NCBI RefSeq assembly: GCF_900108185.1
Contig: NZ_FNVA01000006.1
Span: forward strand, 417,914 to 481,913
Origin: Bryocella elongata
GTDB taxonomy: Bacteria > Acidobacteriota > Terriglobia > Terriglobales > Acidobacteriaceae
Length of the DNA: 64,000 nucleotides
Reading direction: 5' to 3'
Below are positions 42,088-50,468 of the stretch, piece after piece. Within the stretch, counting starts at the first letter, position 1. Each line of letters begins with the position of its first letter. The position numbers and the translations under genes were made by a program. Under the pieces are notes generated by a model. It searched no databases and was not told the origin of the DNA. It saw only the letters and a program-made list of their open reading frames with translations.

Positions 42088-43878
42088 CTAGGCAAAGATT
42101 AGGTTGAGAAAAACGAGGACGGCGATGACGCTGATCGAGAGCACGATGGGACGCTCGTACCAGACCATATGCTTTTCCACGGGCTTTGGCGTAAGCGAGT
42201 ACACCAGGCCGACGAGCTCATGTTCCGGGCGGGGATTGGTGAAGAGGCTGACGGCGATCGTCACGATGAGATTGACCGAAAAAGCGAAGATCGCTGTCCA
42301 GAAGTTCTGTGCCATATCGCTTGGATAAAAGTGGATGGTGTGGATCCAACCTCCGTGGAGGCCGACTGCCGCGTCGGCAGGACGCGTGAGCCCATGGTGG
42401 ATGAGTGCCGCGCCGGTTCCGCTGAGCAACCCTGCAAACGCGCCATGCCCCGTGGTGCGCCTCCAGAACATGCCAAGCAGAAAGGTAGCAAAGAGCGGGG
42501 CGTTCACCATAGAGAAGATGAGCTGCAGGGCATCCATGATGTTGTTGAAGCTCGTGGCCGCATATGCGGCCACGATGGACAAGAGTATGCCCCCGACCGT
42601 GGCCATCCGGCCCATCCAGAGGTAGTGCTCGTCGCTCGCTCCCTTGCGGATATAGCTCTGATAGATGTCATAGGTCCACACCGTATTGAAGGCCGTGACG
42701 TTGCCAGCCATACCCGACATGAAGCTCGCAAGAAGAGCGGTCAATCCAAGGCCGAGGATCCCTGTCGGGAAGAACTTCAGCAACATCACAGGGATCGCGA
42801 GATCGTAGTTATAGACGGGGTTACCGTTGGTGTCGAGCGTGGCTTTGCCGGTGATAGGGTCAATCTTCGGCGGAATGATGCCGTGCGGATGAGCATCGTC
42901 GAGCGGCATTGCCTGCTGCGAGAGGGAGGGCGATGCGTTTGCGGCGGCGCCGTGAGAGGTGACGCTGACCGCGATGAGTCCCGGAAGGATGACGAGGAAC
43001 GGAAAGAACATCTTGGGGATGGACGCGATAATGGGTACGCGCCGCGCAGACTCTTCTGACTCCGCAGCCATGGCGCGTTGGATGACGAGAAAATCCGTGC
43101 ACCAATACCCGAAAGAGAGCACGAATCCCAGACCCATGACGAGGCCGACGACTTCGACGCCAAGTGAGTTGGTGGAGGCGTGTGTCATTCCTCGCCACGA
43201 GTGAGTCATCGTGGCGGGAAGTCGATGCTGAATGCCTTGCCAACCGCCTACATTGCGCAGGCCGATCCAGACGAGAGGAAGGAATCCCGCGACGATGAGG
43301 AAAAATTGGAGGACCTCGTTATAAATCGCGCTGGTAAGGCCACCGAGGAAGATATATCCGAGGACAATAACGGCTGACAGCACGATGGACACATGAAAGA
43401 CCCAATGGTCTGGCACAATTCCATGCAGCAGGCCCAGCGACTGAATCAATAACGCCATGGCGTACATACTGATGCCGGAACTAAAGACAGTCATGATGGC
43501 AAAGGAGAACGCGTTGATCGCGCGGGTCTTTTCGTCGTAGCGCATCCGTAGGTATTCCGGCACGGAGCGTGCCTTCGAACCGTAGTAGAAAGGCATCATG
43601 AAGAGACCGACAAAGAGCATGGCCGGGATGGCGCCGATCCAATAGAAGTGGCTCGTAATGATGCCGTACTTCGCTCCGGAGGCACCCATGCCGATAACTT
43701 CCTGCGCACCGAGGTTCGCGGAGATAAAGGCGAGGCCGCAGACCCATGCAGGGATCGAGCGTCCGGCGAGGAAGAAGTCAGTGCTGGTGCGCATGTATCG
43801 CTTGAGGGCGAAGCCAATACCGAGCACAAAGACAAAGTACACCAGCATGATGAGCCAATCGACGAGGGACAGGTGCAA
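42088..43878 (-). CDS. Sodium:solute symporter (SSS family) of the fucose locus
   Basis: The 596-residue protein has about 14 spans with SSS signatures: FALKRYMRTSTDFFLAGRSI, NLGAQEVIGMGASGAKYGI, FGYWCTDFLVIQRAMAAESE and LASFMSGMAGNVTAFNTVW. It is longer than the symporter at 32817 through loop and C-terminal extensions. The position after fucD and rhaT suggests a hexose or deoxyhexose cargo. The start at 43878 is the first ATG in a good hydrophobic context. The 109-base gap to rhaT could hold its own promoter, though none is clear. Confidence 0.9.
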   Translation of the reverse strand: MHLSLVDWLIMLVYFVFVLGIGFALKRYMRTSTDFFLAGRSIPAWVCGLAFISANLGAQEVIGMGASGAKYGIITSHFYWIGAIPAMLFVGLFMMPFYYGSKARSVPEYLRMRYDEKTRAINAFSFAIMTVFSSGISMYAMALLIQSLGLLHGIVPDHWVFHVSIVLSAVIVLGYIFLGGLTSAIYNEVLQFFLIVAGFLPLVWIGLRNVGGWQGIQHRLPATMTHSWRGMTHASTNSLGVEVVGLVMGLGFVLSFGYWCTDFLVIQRAMAAESEESARRVPIIASIPKMFFPFLVILPGLIAVSVTSHGAAANASPSLSQQAMPLDDAHPHGIIPPKIDPITGKATLDTNGNPVYNYDLAIPVMLLKFFPTGILGLGLTALLASFMSGMAGNVTAFNTVWTYDIYQSYIRKGASDEHYLWMGRMATVGGILLSIVAAYAATSFNNIMDALQLIFSMVNAPLFATFLLGMFWRRTTGHGAFAGLLSGTGAALIHHGLTRPADAAVGLHGGWIHTIHFYPSDMAQNFWTAIFAFSVNLIVTIAVSLFTNPRPEHELVGLVYSLTPKPVEKHMVWYERPIVLSISVIAVLVFLNLIFA

Positions 43879-43987
43879 GGTAGACTCCGGGCGAAGCGTG
43901 TAGGTCAGGCGAGAAAGCTGTGGTGACGATAATGCTGCAAGGCACTCACTCTCTGTCGGGAATGCGCGCGATGATTGTGAAACAACT

Positions 43988-44989
43988 TCAGGTTTTTGTC
44001 GATCCCGCGGCCATGACTACGGAGGTAGTCAGCGCGAGGATGCCCAGTCCGAAGACGAACATTGATGAACGGGACGCAGACTTCCACTCACCGGTGAGCA
44101 CACCAACCGCACAGGCAGTCACAACCATGGTGACCTGGTAGATGGCCCATCCAGCGGAATCTCCGAAACGTCCGAGCTGATAGGTGGCGAGGCCGTAGAC
44201 TCCGACCGCAGTGATCCAGAGCAGACCCATCAGGATGCTGAGGGAGAGATCGGGAGACAACGGCTTGAATCGACTCCATGTTCTGTGACGCGCGAGCAGA
44301 TAGAGCGAATATCCGGCATTTGGTATGAGTCCTCCCGCCAGCGCGATTGGCCACACTGCGAGGACAGCGAAAGCGGGTGCCGCTCCATTTCGCAATGCCG
44401 CTTGCGCCAGGGGGTGGCCGAATGAGAGCGACAGGTTGAGCATCGACGAAAGTACACCCGCGATGACGGCGATCAGGAGCCCAGCGCCGTAGGAGGTCGA
44501 CTGTTCCGTAGCCGTTGGAGCTTCACGCAGCCTGCCAGCCCATCCTGAAAGGACGACGCCTAGCACCATGAGGGCACAAGCCGTAAAGAGCATGATCGTG
44601 CTCTTGCTGGAAACGTTGGATTCGTGGTGAGCGAAGAAGGGAATCAGCGTCCCGAATATGGTGCCGAGTCCCACGATGAGCGTGAAGCCGAGAGCCATCC
44701 CGAGACGAACGACAGCGAGCCCAAACAGCACCTGTGCGACACCCCAACCCATTCCGAGTAGAAACGGTGGAAGAAGTGCGGAGGGGTTTGTAGAGAGATA
44801 GATCGCTGGCCAATGCGGCAGTGCGATCCAAGCCGAGAGACAGGGCACAACCGCGAGCGAAACGATACTGAAAACAAGCCAGGAGCACTCCCACGGCCAC
44901 CTGCGAATTCGCCGGAGCGGAAGCATGCAGTTTCCGACCAGCAGCCCGCCTGTGAGTGCTAGTCCAATACCCAGCATGTTCGATGTCAT
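43988..44989 (-). CDS. rhaT: RhaT-family sugar:proton symporter
   Basis: About 333 residues and ten membrane spans. The N-terminal region with LPLRRIRRWPWECSWLVFSI corresponds to the KKVKKWSWETMW-type region of RhaT. Further matches are FLLGMGWGVAQVLFGLAVVRLGMALGFTL-type sequence and a final GVLTGEWKSASR. RhaT imports L-rhamnose with protons. Because the gene overlaps the L-fuconate dehydratase stop by four bases (ATGA), L-fucose or a related 6-deoxy sugar may be the real cargo here. The start is placed at this overlap; translation from further upstream would give an unlikely 33-residue extension. Confidence 0.85.
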   Translation of the reverse strand: MTSNMLGIGLALTGGLLVGNCMLPLRRIRRWPWECSWLVFSIVSLAVVPCLSAWIALPHWPAIYLSTNPSALLPPFLLGMGWGVAQVLFGLAVVRLGMALGFTLIVGLGTIFGTLIPFFAHHESNVSSKSTIMLFTACALMVLGVVLSGWAGRLREAPTATEQSTSYGAGLLIAVIAGVLSSMLNLSLSFGHPLAQAALRNGAAPAFAVLAVWPIALAGGLIPNAGYSLYLLARHRTWSRFKPLSPDLSLSILMGLLWITAVGVYGLATYQLGRFGDSAGWAIYQVTMVVTACAVGVLTGEWKSASRSSMFVFGLGILALTTSVVMAAGSTKT

Positions 44990-46206
44990 AGCAGGTCCGC
45001 GCTGCTTCCCGGTTCCTGCGGAGTCTGGTAGCGACCATCGCGCAAGTTCGCAGGATGAACGAAGTGAGATGAGAGATGCGGAATGCATTCAAGAAACTCT
45101 TCTGGATGGCCTATGGCGATCCTGTTGAAGAGGACGAGATGCTGGTGGATCTGCCCCATATCGCCGACGTGGGGAATGACGGGCACGCCAAACTTCTTCG
45201 CGAGGAGGCTGACCGTGATGAACTCGCTGATGCCACCGAGGCGAGTGCAGTCCGGTTGCAGGAATCGAACGCAATCCGCCTGCAGATAATTCTTGGAGAT
45301 CACACGGTTCGGCACGTGTTCGCCCAATGCGATGGCAAGCGGAGCAATGGCCTTTGCGAGAGTTTGATGGGCAAAAATATCATCCGGGTGAGTTGGCTCT
45401 TCGATCCACAGGGGCCGAAATGCCCTGAGCTCCTCGCAAGCCGTCAGCGCCTGGGGGAGATTCCACTGTTGATTGGCATCGAACATGATCGTGGCATTCT
45501 CGCCCGCCGCCCTGCGGAGACTATGCGCTCGCGAGAGGTCATATTTCAGTGGGCCTCCTACCTTTAGCTTGAACGCTCCAAAGCCGTTATCGAGGCTGCG
45601 CTTGATGTTCTGTTCCAGCTGCGTGGCGTCGTACTGATACCAGCCCACACTGGTGTCATATCCCGGATAGCCGGTTGTGAGGATGCTCTCTCTGTCACTG
45701 CGTGCTGGAAGTTCTGCTTCCAGCACGCGGAGAGCTTCAGCACGGTCGAGTACGTCCTCCAAATAGCTTAGGTCGAGAAGCTGCACTACTTCGGTTGGGG
45801 AAAGTGTCAGGAGGAGCTTCCAAAGTGGGACATCGCGAGACTTTGCCCACAGATCAAAGCAGGCATTCGTGATGGATGCGAGCGCAAGATGGACCACACC
45901 TTTGTGTGGACCCAGCCAGCGAAGCTGCACGTCATCGGCGAGCTTGCGGAAGGTGGATCCGAAGTCAGCCATCAACTCTTCAATGTCTCGTCCGACCAGC
46001 TGCTGGCCCAGCAATTCGATCGCGCGGCACACCATATCATTGCCTCTGCCCATGGTCAGGACAAGCCCTGTACCGCTGAGGCCCGAATCAAGTCGGATGA
46101 GAGTTACGGCGAACGAGTAGACGGGGTCGGAATGCACGGCGTCCGAACCCGCGCCTGCATTCAGCTTGAACCGACGGTCCTGCGTTGAAACATTTGTGAT
46201 CGTCAT
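44986..46206 (-). CDS. fucD: L-fuconate dehydratase (enolase superfamily)
   Basis: The 406-residue protein fits FucD/ENOSF1: an N-terminal capping domain with LVLTMGRGNDMV, LVGRDIEELMADFGSTFRKL and QLRWLGPHKGVVHLALASIT, then the barrel with FKLKVGG (Lys-x-Lys), metal ligands in IMFDANQQWNL, IEEPTHPDD and LGEHVPNR, and the His region FGVPVIPHVGDMGQIHQHL. It dehydrates L-fuconate to 2-keto-3-deoxy-L-fuconate, the third step of the non-phosphorylating fucose pathway. Related acid sugars are possible substrates. The dehydrogenase, lactonase and later steps are not in this window. It is followed by rhaT with a four-base overlap and preceded by the LacI gene in the same direction. Confidence 0.9.
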   Translation of the reverse strand: MTITNVSTQDRRFKLNAGAGSDAVHSDPVYSFAVTLIRLDSGLSGTGLVLTMGRGNDMVCRAIELLGQQLVGRDIEELMADFGSTFRKLADDVQLRWLGPHKGVVHLALASITNACFDLWAKSRDVPLWKLLLTLSPTEVVQLLDLSYLEDVLDRAEALRVLEAELPARSDRESILTTGYPGYDTSVGWYQYDATQLEQNIKRSLDNGFGAFKLKVGGPLKYDLSRAHSLRRAAGENATIMFDANQQWNLPQALTACEELRAFRPLWIEEPTHPDDIFAHQTLAKAIAPLAIALGEHVPNRVISKNYLQADCVRFLQPDCTRLGGISEFITVSLLAKKFGVPVIPHVGDMGQIHQHLVLFNRIAIGHPEEFLECIPHLSSHFVHPANLRDGRYQTPQEPGSSADLL

Positions 46207-46263
46207 TGAAAAGATCCATGGTGGATGCGACGGTTCACCGTCGGCATGCGGGGTTGTGGGGCG

Positions 46264-46296
46264 CCAGAAAGTGTTAGGTTCCCGCCTGCTTTCTGG
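46264..46296. repeat. Inverted repeat between lacI and fucD
   Basis: CCAGAAAG (46264-46271) and CTTTCTGG (46289-46296) could form a hairpin with a 17-base loop in the 206-base spacer. There is no U-run, so it may be a regulatory structure rather than a terminator. Confidence 0.35.
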
Positions 46297-46412
46297 TCAG
46301 CTTCTGCGTTCGATCGATGCCGAGCCGCGGTTACATGCCGCAATGGAAATTACGGGTATTGGGCGTGTCCGCAAAGTATGCACTGATGTGGTTCGGACGA
46401 GGTCAATTGCAA

Positions 46413-47432
46413 CTATGAGGTACCTCGCCGACGCTTCGGTGCCGGGCCTGTTGACTCCCGTACGACGAGACTTGTCTTTACGGTGTAGTGCTTTCCCCTC
46501 GAGTGAGGCGTGCTCTTCAACTGCTCGAGGGCGTAGAAAAACACAGAGGCCAGTTCAGGTCTAGGCAGTCGTAAGGTCGTAAGAGGAGGATGAACGATCT
46601 CGCTCAACTCGATATCGTCGAATCCAACGATTGATAGATCGGTTGGAATCGAGACGCCCAACTTCATGGCTGCTCGCATGCCACCAATAGCCGATAGATC
46701 ATTTGCTGCCAGGACCGCGGTCGGCCTATCTTTGAGCGAAAGCAACTCCGTCATAGCGTTCATGCCGCCAGCGCTTCGGTAGTTACCTACCTTGATGAAC
46801 TCGGGCCGCGTCTCCAGGCCGACCCTCTGTAGCGCGTGCATGAAGGCGTCGATGCGGTGGTCTGAAATTGTGAGACCCTCGACACCACCGATATAGCCAA
46901 TCTTCTTGTGGCCGAGCCCTTTTAGGTGCTGCAAAGCTTGGTCCATTCCACTTCTATTGTCGATGCTCACATCGCTGAGTCCTCTCCCGATGTGTCCGCG
47001 GTCCATGGTGACGAGCGGAACGCGGTTGTGGATGAGGTCTTCAAAGGATTGAGTCTCGATTTCGGACGCGAGGAGCGCGACTCCATCTACCTTGCGCATC
47101 AACATGCGGCGAATACACTGCTGCATCCGGCTGGAGTCGAATTCTGTCGTGGCCATGAGCATGTCTTTGTCATTTCCGACGAGAATTCCTTCAAAGTTCT
47201 TGATGAACTCGGGAAAAAACGGATTGGTGATATCCGGAATCACAACGCCGTAGGTGTCGCTTCTGCCGTACTTCAATGTGGTCGCGCTATTGTTAGGAAA
47301 AAACTTAGCTTCCTCGATGACCTTACGTACGCGTTCCACGGTTTCCGGGCGTACGAGACTTGAGCCATTGATCACGCGAGACACAGTAGCGCTCGATACC
47401 CCCGCTAGCTTGGCGATCCCACGCATGTCCAT
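46413..47432 (-). CDS. LacI-family regulator of the fucose locus
   Basis: The 339-residue protein has a LacI DNA-binding domain (MDMRGIAKLAGVSSATVSRV, hinge KFFPNNSATTLKYGR) and sensor domain (TYGVVIPDITNPFFPEFIKN; LAANDLSAIGGMRAAMKLGV; SIVGFDDIELSEIVHPPLTT). It is clearly a paralogue of the regulator at 61213-62223. Its own promoter carries a near-perfect copy of the TGTATACGTATACA palindrome, so autoregulation plus control of the GH and receptor genes is predicted. It reads toward fucD. Confidence 0.93.
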   Translation of the reverse strand: MDMRGIAKLAGVSSATVSRVINGSSLVRPETVERVRKVIEEAKFFPNNSATTLKYGRSDTYGVVIPDITNPFFPEFIKNFEGILVGNDKDMLMATTEFDSSRMQQCIRRMLMRKVDGVALLASEIETQSFEDLIHNRVPLVTMDRGHIGRGLSDVSIDNRSGMDQALQHLKGLGHKKIGYIGGVEGLTISDHRIDAFMHALQRVGLETRPEFIKVGNYRSAGGMNAMTELLSLKDRPTAVLAANDLSAIGGMRAAMKLGVSIPTDLSIVGFDDIELSEIVHPPLTTLRLPRPELASVFFYALEQLKSTPHSRGKHYTVKTSLVVRESTGPAPKRRRGTS

Positions 47433-47558
47433 CTAGCTGTTGTTCTCCTTCCTTCTGAATCGTGTGCGAGAGGGGCCAAGCTTCGCGAGAGCGCCGGGCG
47501 AACGAATCGACGGTACCGGATTCTCCGCAGAGACGGGGCCTATGGCTTAGAAAATCTA

Positions 47559-47572
47559 TGTACACGTATACA
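47559..47572 (-). promoter_or_regulatory. Operator copy 1 (TGTATACGTGTACA on the minus strand)
   Basis: It matches the 14-bp palindrome TGTATACGTATACA with one change. It lies 13 bp downstream of the -10 of the lacI promoter and 127 bases before the lacI start codon. Confidence 0.75.
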
Positions 47573-47585
47573 CCAAGTGCATCTG

Positions 47586-47615
47586 ATTTTGCTCGGTCCC
47601 GTCGTTGTATGGCAA
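47586..47615 (-). promoter_or_regulatory. Promoter of the fucose-locus lacI gene
   Basis: On the minus strand TTGCCA (complement 47610-47615) and CAAAAT (complement 47586-47591) are 18 bp apart. Operator copy 1 follows 13 bp later, the same geometry as the two other operators. Confidence 0.55.
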
Positions 47616-47960
47616 ACGATGTGGGAACCGCTGAGTGTCTGGCTACGAGCACTGTTCGAAACACCGCAAACAGAGGTGTGTTCAGGACGCCCGCCGTGCT
47701 GCGTGCGGCAAGAGCCCGCTGGATCAGTACGAAATCCGTGCACCAGTAACCGGAGACGATCCCGGCAACCTCGAGAGCTCCGCAGTTGGCTGCTGCAAAG
47801 GCGATGGTTGTGACGGCGGTTGGCAGAGTCCGCGCAGCGTGAAAGAAGTCGGTAGTGGAATGTGCCTTGCGGCGGAAGAGCCAACCGACGAGGATCGTGA
47901 TAGCGAAGTAACCTCCGAGAATGGCAGGGGCTAGTGAGTTGGGCTGGAACGATTGCAAGT
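47600..47960 (-). pseudogene. Deleted sodium:solute symporter gene
   Basis: The frame gives AILGGYFAITILVGWLFRRK, STTDFFHAARTLPTAVTTIA and NCGALEVAG, the normal start of an SSS carrier, then jumps directly to SGYWCTDFVLIQRALAARS, which in intact homologues lies about 200 residues later. After about 30 more residues similarity ends. About two thirds of the gene is gone. It points away from operator copy 2, which probably once controlled it together with the GH-D gene. Confidence 0.75.
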
Positions 47961-48100
47961 GCCGTCGGACCTGGGGATGAGTGGTCTGCGGTAGCGAAGC
48001 GGGGGAGGGTCTGTCTGAAAGAAGTGTGGAGGCATCTCCACACCGAGGGTGTGGCGATGCTCGTTGGAGGGCCAGGTGTGGTGCTATGATCCGCAGACGG

Positions 48101-48130
48101 TTGACAATCGCATGGCCGCTCCCATAGATT
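48101..48130 (+). promoter_or_regulatory. Promoter of the first GH-D-like gene
   Basis: TTGACA (48101-48106) and TAGATT (48125-48130) with an 18-bp spacer, followed 11 bp later by operator copy 2. Confidence 0.65.
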
Positions 48131-48141
48131 TTCGTGCAACG

Positions 48142-48155
48142 TGTATACGTATACA
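48142..48155 (+). promoter_or_regulatory. Operator copy 2 (TGTATACGTATACA)
   Basis: A perfect 14-bp palindrome with a central CG near the predicted transcription start of the GH-D gene, between it and the divergent symporter pseudogene. Confidence 0.85.
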
Positions 48156-48275
48156 TATCGCAAGAAGCCAATAGCAAATCGGAATGGCAGATTGCGGTGC
48201 GTGGAGCGCGACTGAGGTGCAAACCTTGATCCGTGAACGGTGCCGGTATCAATAAGAATCGACCGAGGATATTTC

Positions 48276-50438
48276 ATGAGGAATGGCGAAGGCGTGCAGC
48301 GAATTGTAGAGCTCACTGCTGCAATGGGGTTTGCCGTAACTGCGTGCATCGCACCCGCGACGGCGGCCTCACAATCGGAGGTGAGGCTCCCTCAAGCCGA
48401 TATAGCAATTCACAACGATCTGCTATCGATTCGCTACGATCGCCGCGCGGGCTCCATGGATGTCATCTGGCGCAACGGGCAAAAGCTGCTCGGCCTTACC
48501 AGCGCAGCGCAACTCGAAGATGGACGGGCAATTTCCACTTCCATGTATACAGCGCACGAACTGGAGAAGCTGCAGACACTCTCAAACTCTCCCGGTGGGC
48601 ACGAATATACGATTCGCAGCACGGCTGCCGGCCTGCCTACAATTCTTCAGCACATATGGATCCGCGATGGACGCCCCGAAATTGCGATCGACGCGGAACT
48701 GGTCGCGCAGACCGGGACCGTAGGCACGCGGCATTTCGATGCGGTGGTAGTGCATGGCCAGGACAGCGTGTTGATTGAAGGAAGCAAGCAGGTTCGTGTG
48801 CTCCATGTACCCTTCGACAACGACATGTGGTTCCGCTTTAACAGCGTGGACGTTGCGAGCCTAGGGCCACGGGAAACGTTTACCAGTGAGGAGGTGACGG
48901 CGATCTATGACAATGAGAGCCGACATGCTTTGATTCTGGGCTCCGTGACGCACAACGTATGGAAGACTGCCATTGAGGCGCATGCGACGGATGGGCGGAT
49001 CAGCGATCTCGATATCTACGGCGGCATTTCCTCTCCGACTGGTGTTCGGACCGATACGCACGATACGGTTCCCCATGGCATCGTACGTGGGGTGCATGTT
49101 GTCTCGCCGCGCATCTTCATCGGCTCTTTCTCCGACTGGCGCGATGGCTTGGAAGCCTACGGTGCTGCAAACGCCGCGATTCACCCACCTTTGAAGTGGG
49201 TCGCGGGTGCGCCAACGGGCTGGAACAGCTGGGCAGCCTACGGAGACAAGATCGACGATAAGCGATATCTGGGCTCGGCAGCTTTCCTGCGCGACAAGCT
49301 GGTTCCGCTGGGTTTTGGTAACCACAAAGTCGTGTACATCAATCTCGACGCGTTCTGGTCGAAGCTGGATGCAGTTCAGTTGAGCGACGCCGTCGCCACC
49401 ATCAAAGCAATGCATGGTCCGGACGGAACTCGATTTGAACCAGGTATCTACTGGACTCCTTTTGCGTACTGGTCGGATGACCTCGATGCCTATGTGGAAG
49501 GCACGAATATGAAGTACCGATATCGCGACATCCTCTTGAAGGCGCCGGATGGATCGGTATTGCCGAAGGTGGATGGCGGTCTGGCGATAGACCCATCGCA
49601 CCCTGGAGCCAAGGCGCGCGCTTCCTATTTTCTTCAGCAGTTTCAGAAGCTGGGCTTTCAATACTTGAAGATCGATTTTCTGTCCCATGGTGCGTTGGAG
49701 GGAGTCCACTATGACCCCGCGATTCAGACCGGGATCGAGGCATACAACATGGGCATGCAGCAGGTCATCGATGAAACGGGGAACCGCATGTTCCTGAGCC
49801 TGTCGATCGCACCGCTCTTTCCCTCGGGATATGGACATGCGAGACGGCTTTCCTGCGACACGAAGGGCCATATGAGCGGGGGCGATCAATCCACGGAATA
49901 CATGCTGAACTCGCTCACCTATGGGTGGTGGACAAGTAAGAGTCTCTACATCACCGACCCGGATCATGTTGTGCTTGGGGAGAAGGCTGATCTCGGCGCA
50001 CGCAGCGTGGTGGAAGGCAAGAGCCGTCTGCTCTCTGCGATCATCAGTGGCGGCATGATGCTCGACAGCAGTCCACTGGCGGATGATGCGCAGGCGCGGC
50101 AACTCGCGGAAGCGGTCTATAGCAATCGCTCCTGGCTGTCAGTCGCGGCAGAGGGCAAGACCTTCCGTCCGGTTGAAGGTGATACCGGGGATAAGGCGAC
50201 GGCAGTCTTCGTTTGCCCTTCGGACCATGGTGCGTATCTTGCCGTGTTCAATTACGACGAGAAGGAGCAGCGGACGTTTGCGATTCCAGTGGGCCGCATC
50301 GACAGCAAGCTAGAGGCTTCTTCATCCATCCGAGTGATTGACGTGGCATCTGGAGACGAGCTAACTGCGCCGCGTGCCGACTTGAACGTGAAACTGGCGC
50401 CATCGGCGTCGACGCTTCTAGAACTGCGCTGGAAATAG
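48276..50438 (+). CDS. Secreted clan GH-D-like hydrolase (alpha-galactosidase type), paralogue 1
   Basis: About 720 residues. ATG 48276 follows GAGG and gives a signal region (GVQRIVELTAAMGFAVTACI). An N-terminal beta-sandwich precedes a barrel with GAPTGWNSWAAYGDKIDD, YINLDAFWSKLD, FQYLKIDFLSHGALEG and GHARRLSCDTKG. Asp467 in K-x-D-F and Asp528 in R-R-x-x-x-D sit where GH27/GH36 enzymes place nucleophile and acid/base. A C-terminal beta domain ends the protein. Substrate is probably an alpha-galactoside or similar, but the family is not certain. It shares its catalytic half with the lipoprotein at 57562-60747 and is first in the run with GH95 and the SGNH hydrolase. Confidence 0.8.
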   Translation: MRNGEGVQRIVELTAAMGFAVTACIAPATAASQSEVRLPQADIAIHNDLLSIRYDRRAGSMDVIWRNGQKLLGLTSAAQLEDGRAISTSMYTAHELEKLQTLSNSPGGHEYTIRSTAAGLPTILQHIWIRDGRPEIAIDAELVAQTGTVGTRHFDAVVVHGQDSVLIEGSKQVRVLHVPFDNDMWFRFNSVDVASLGPRETFTSEEVTAIYDNESRHALILGSVTHNVWKTAIEAHATDGRISDLDIYGGISSPTGVRTDTHDTVPHGIVRGVHVVSPRIFIGSFSDWRDGLEAYGAANAAIHPPLKWVAGAPTGWNSWAAYGDKIDDKRYLGSAAFLRDKLVPLGFGNHKVVYINLDAFWSKLDAVQLSDAVATIKAMHGPDGTRFEPGIYWTPFAYWSDDLDAYVEGTNMKYRYRDILLKAPDGSVLPKVDGGLAIDPSHPGAKARASYFLQQFQKLGFQYLKIDFLSHGALEGVHYDPAIQTGIEAYNMGMQQVIDETGNRMFLSLSIAPLFPSGYGHARRLSCDTKGHMSGGDQSTEYMLNSLTYGWWTSKSLYITDPDHVVLGEKADLGARSVVEGKSRLLSAIISGGMMLDSSPLADDAQARQLAEAVYSNRSWLSVAAEGKTFRPVEGDTGDKATAVFVCPSDHGAYLAVFNYDEKEQRTFAIPVGRIDSKLEASSSIRVIDVASGDELTAPRADLNVKLAPSASTLLELRWK

Positions 50439-50468
50439 AAAACGCGTGTTATCGACGGAGAATTGAAT

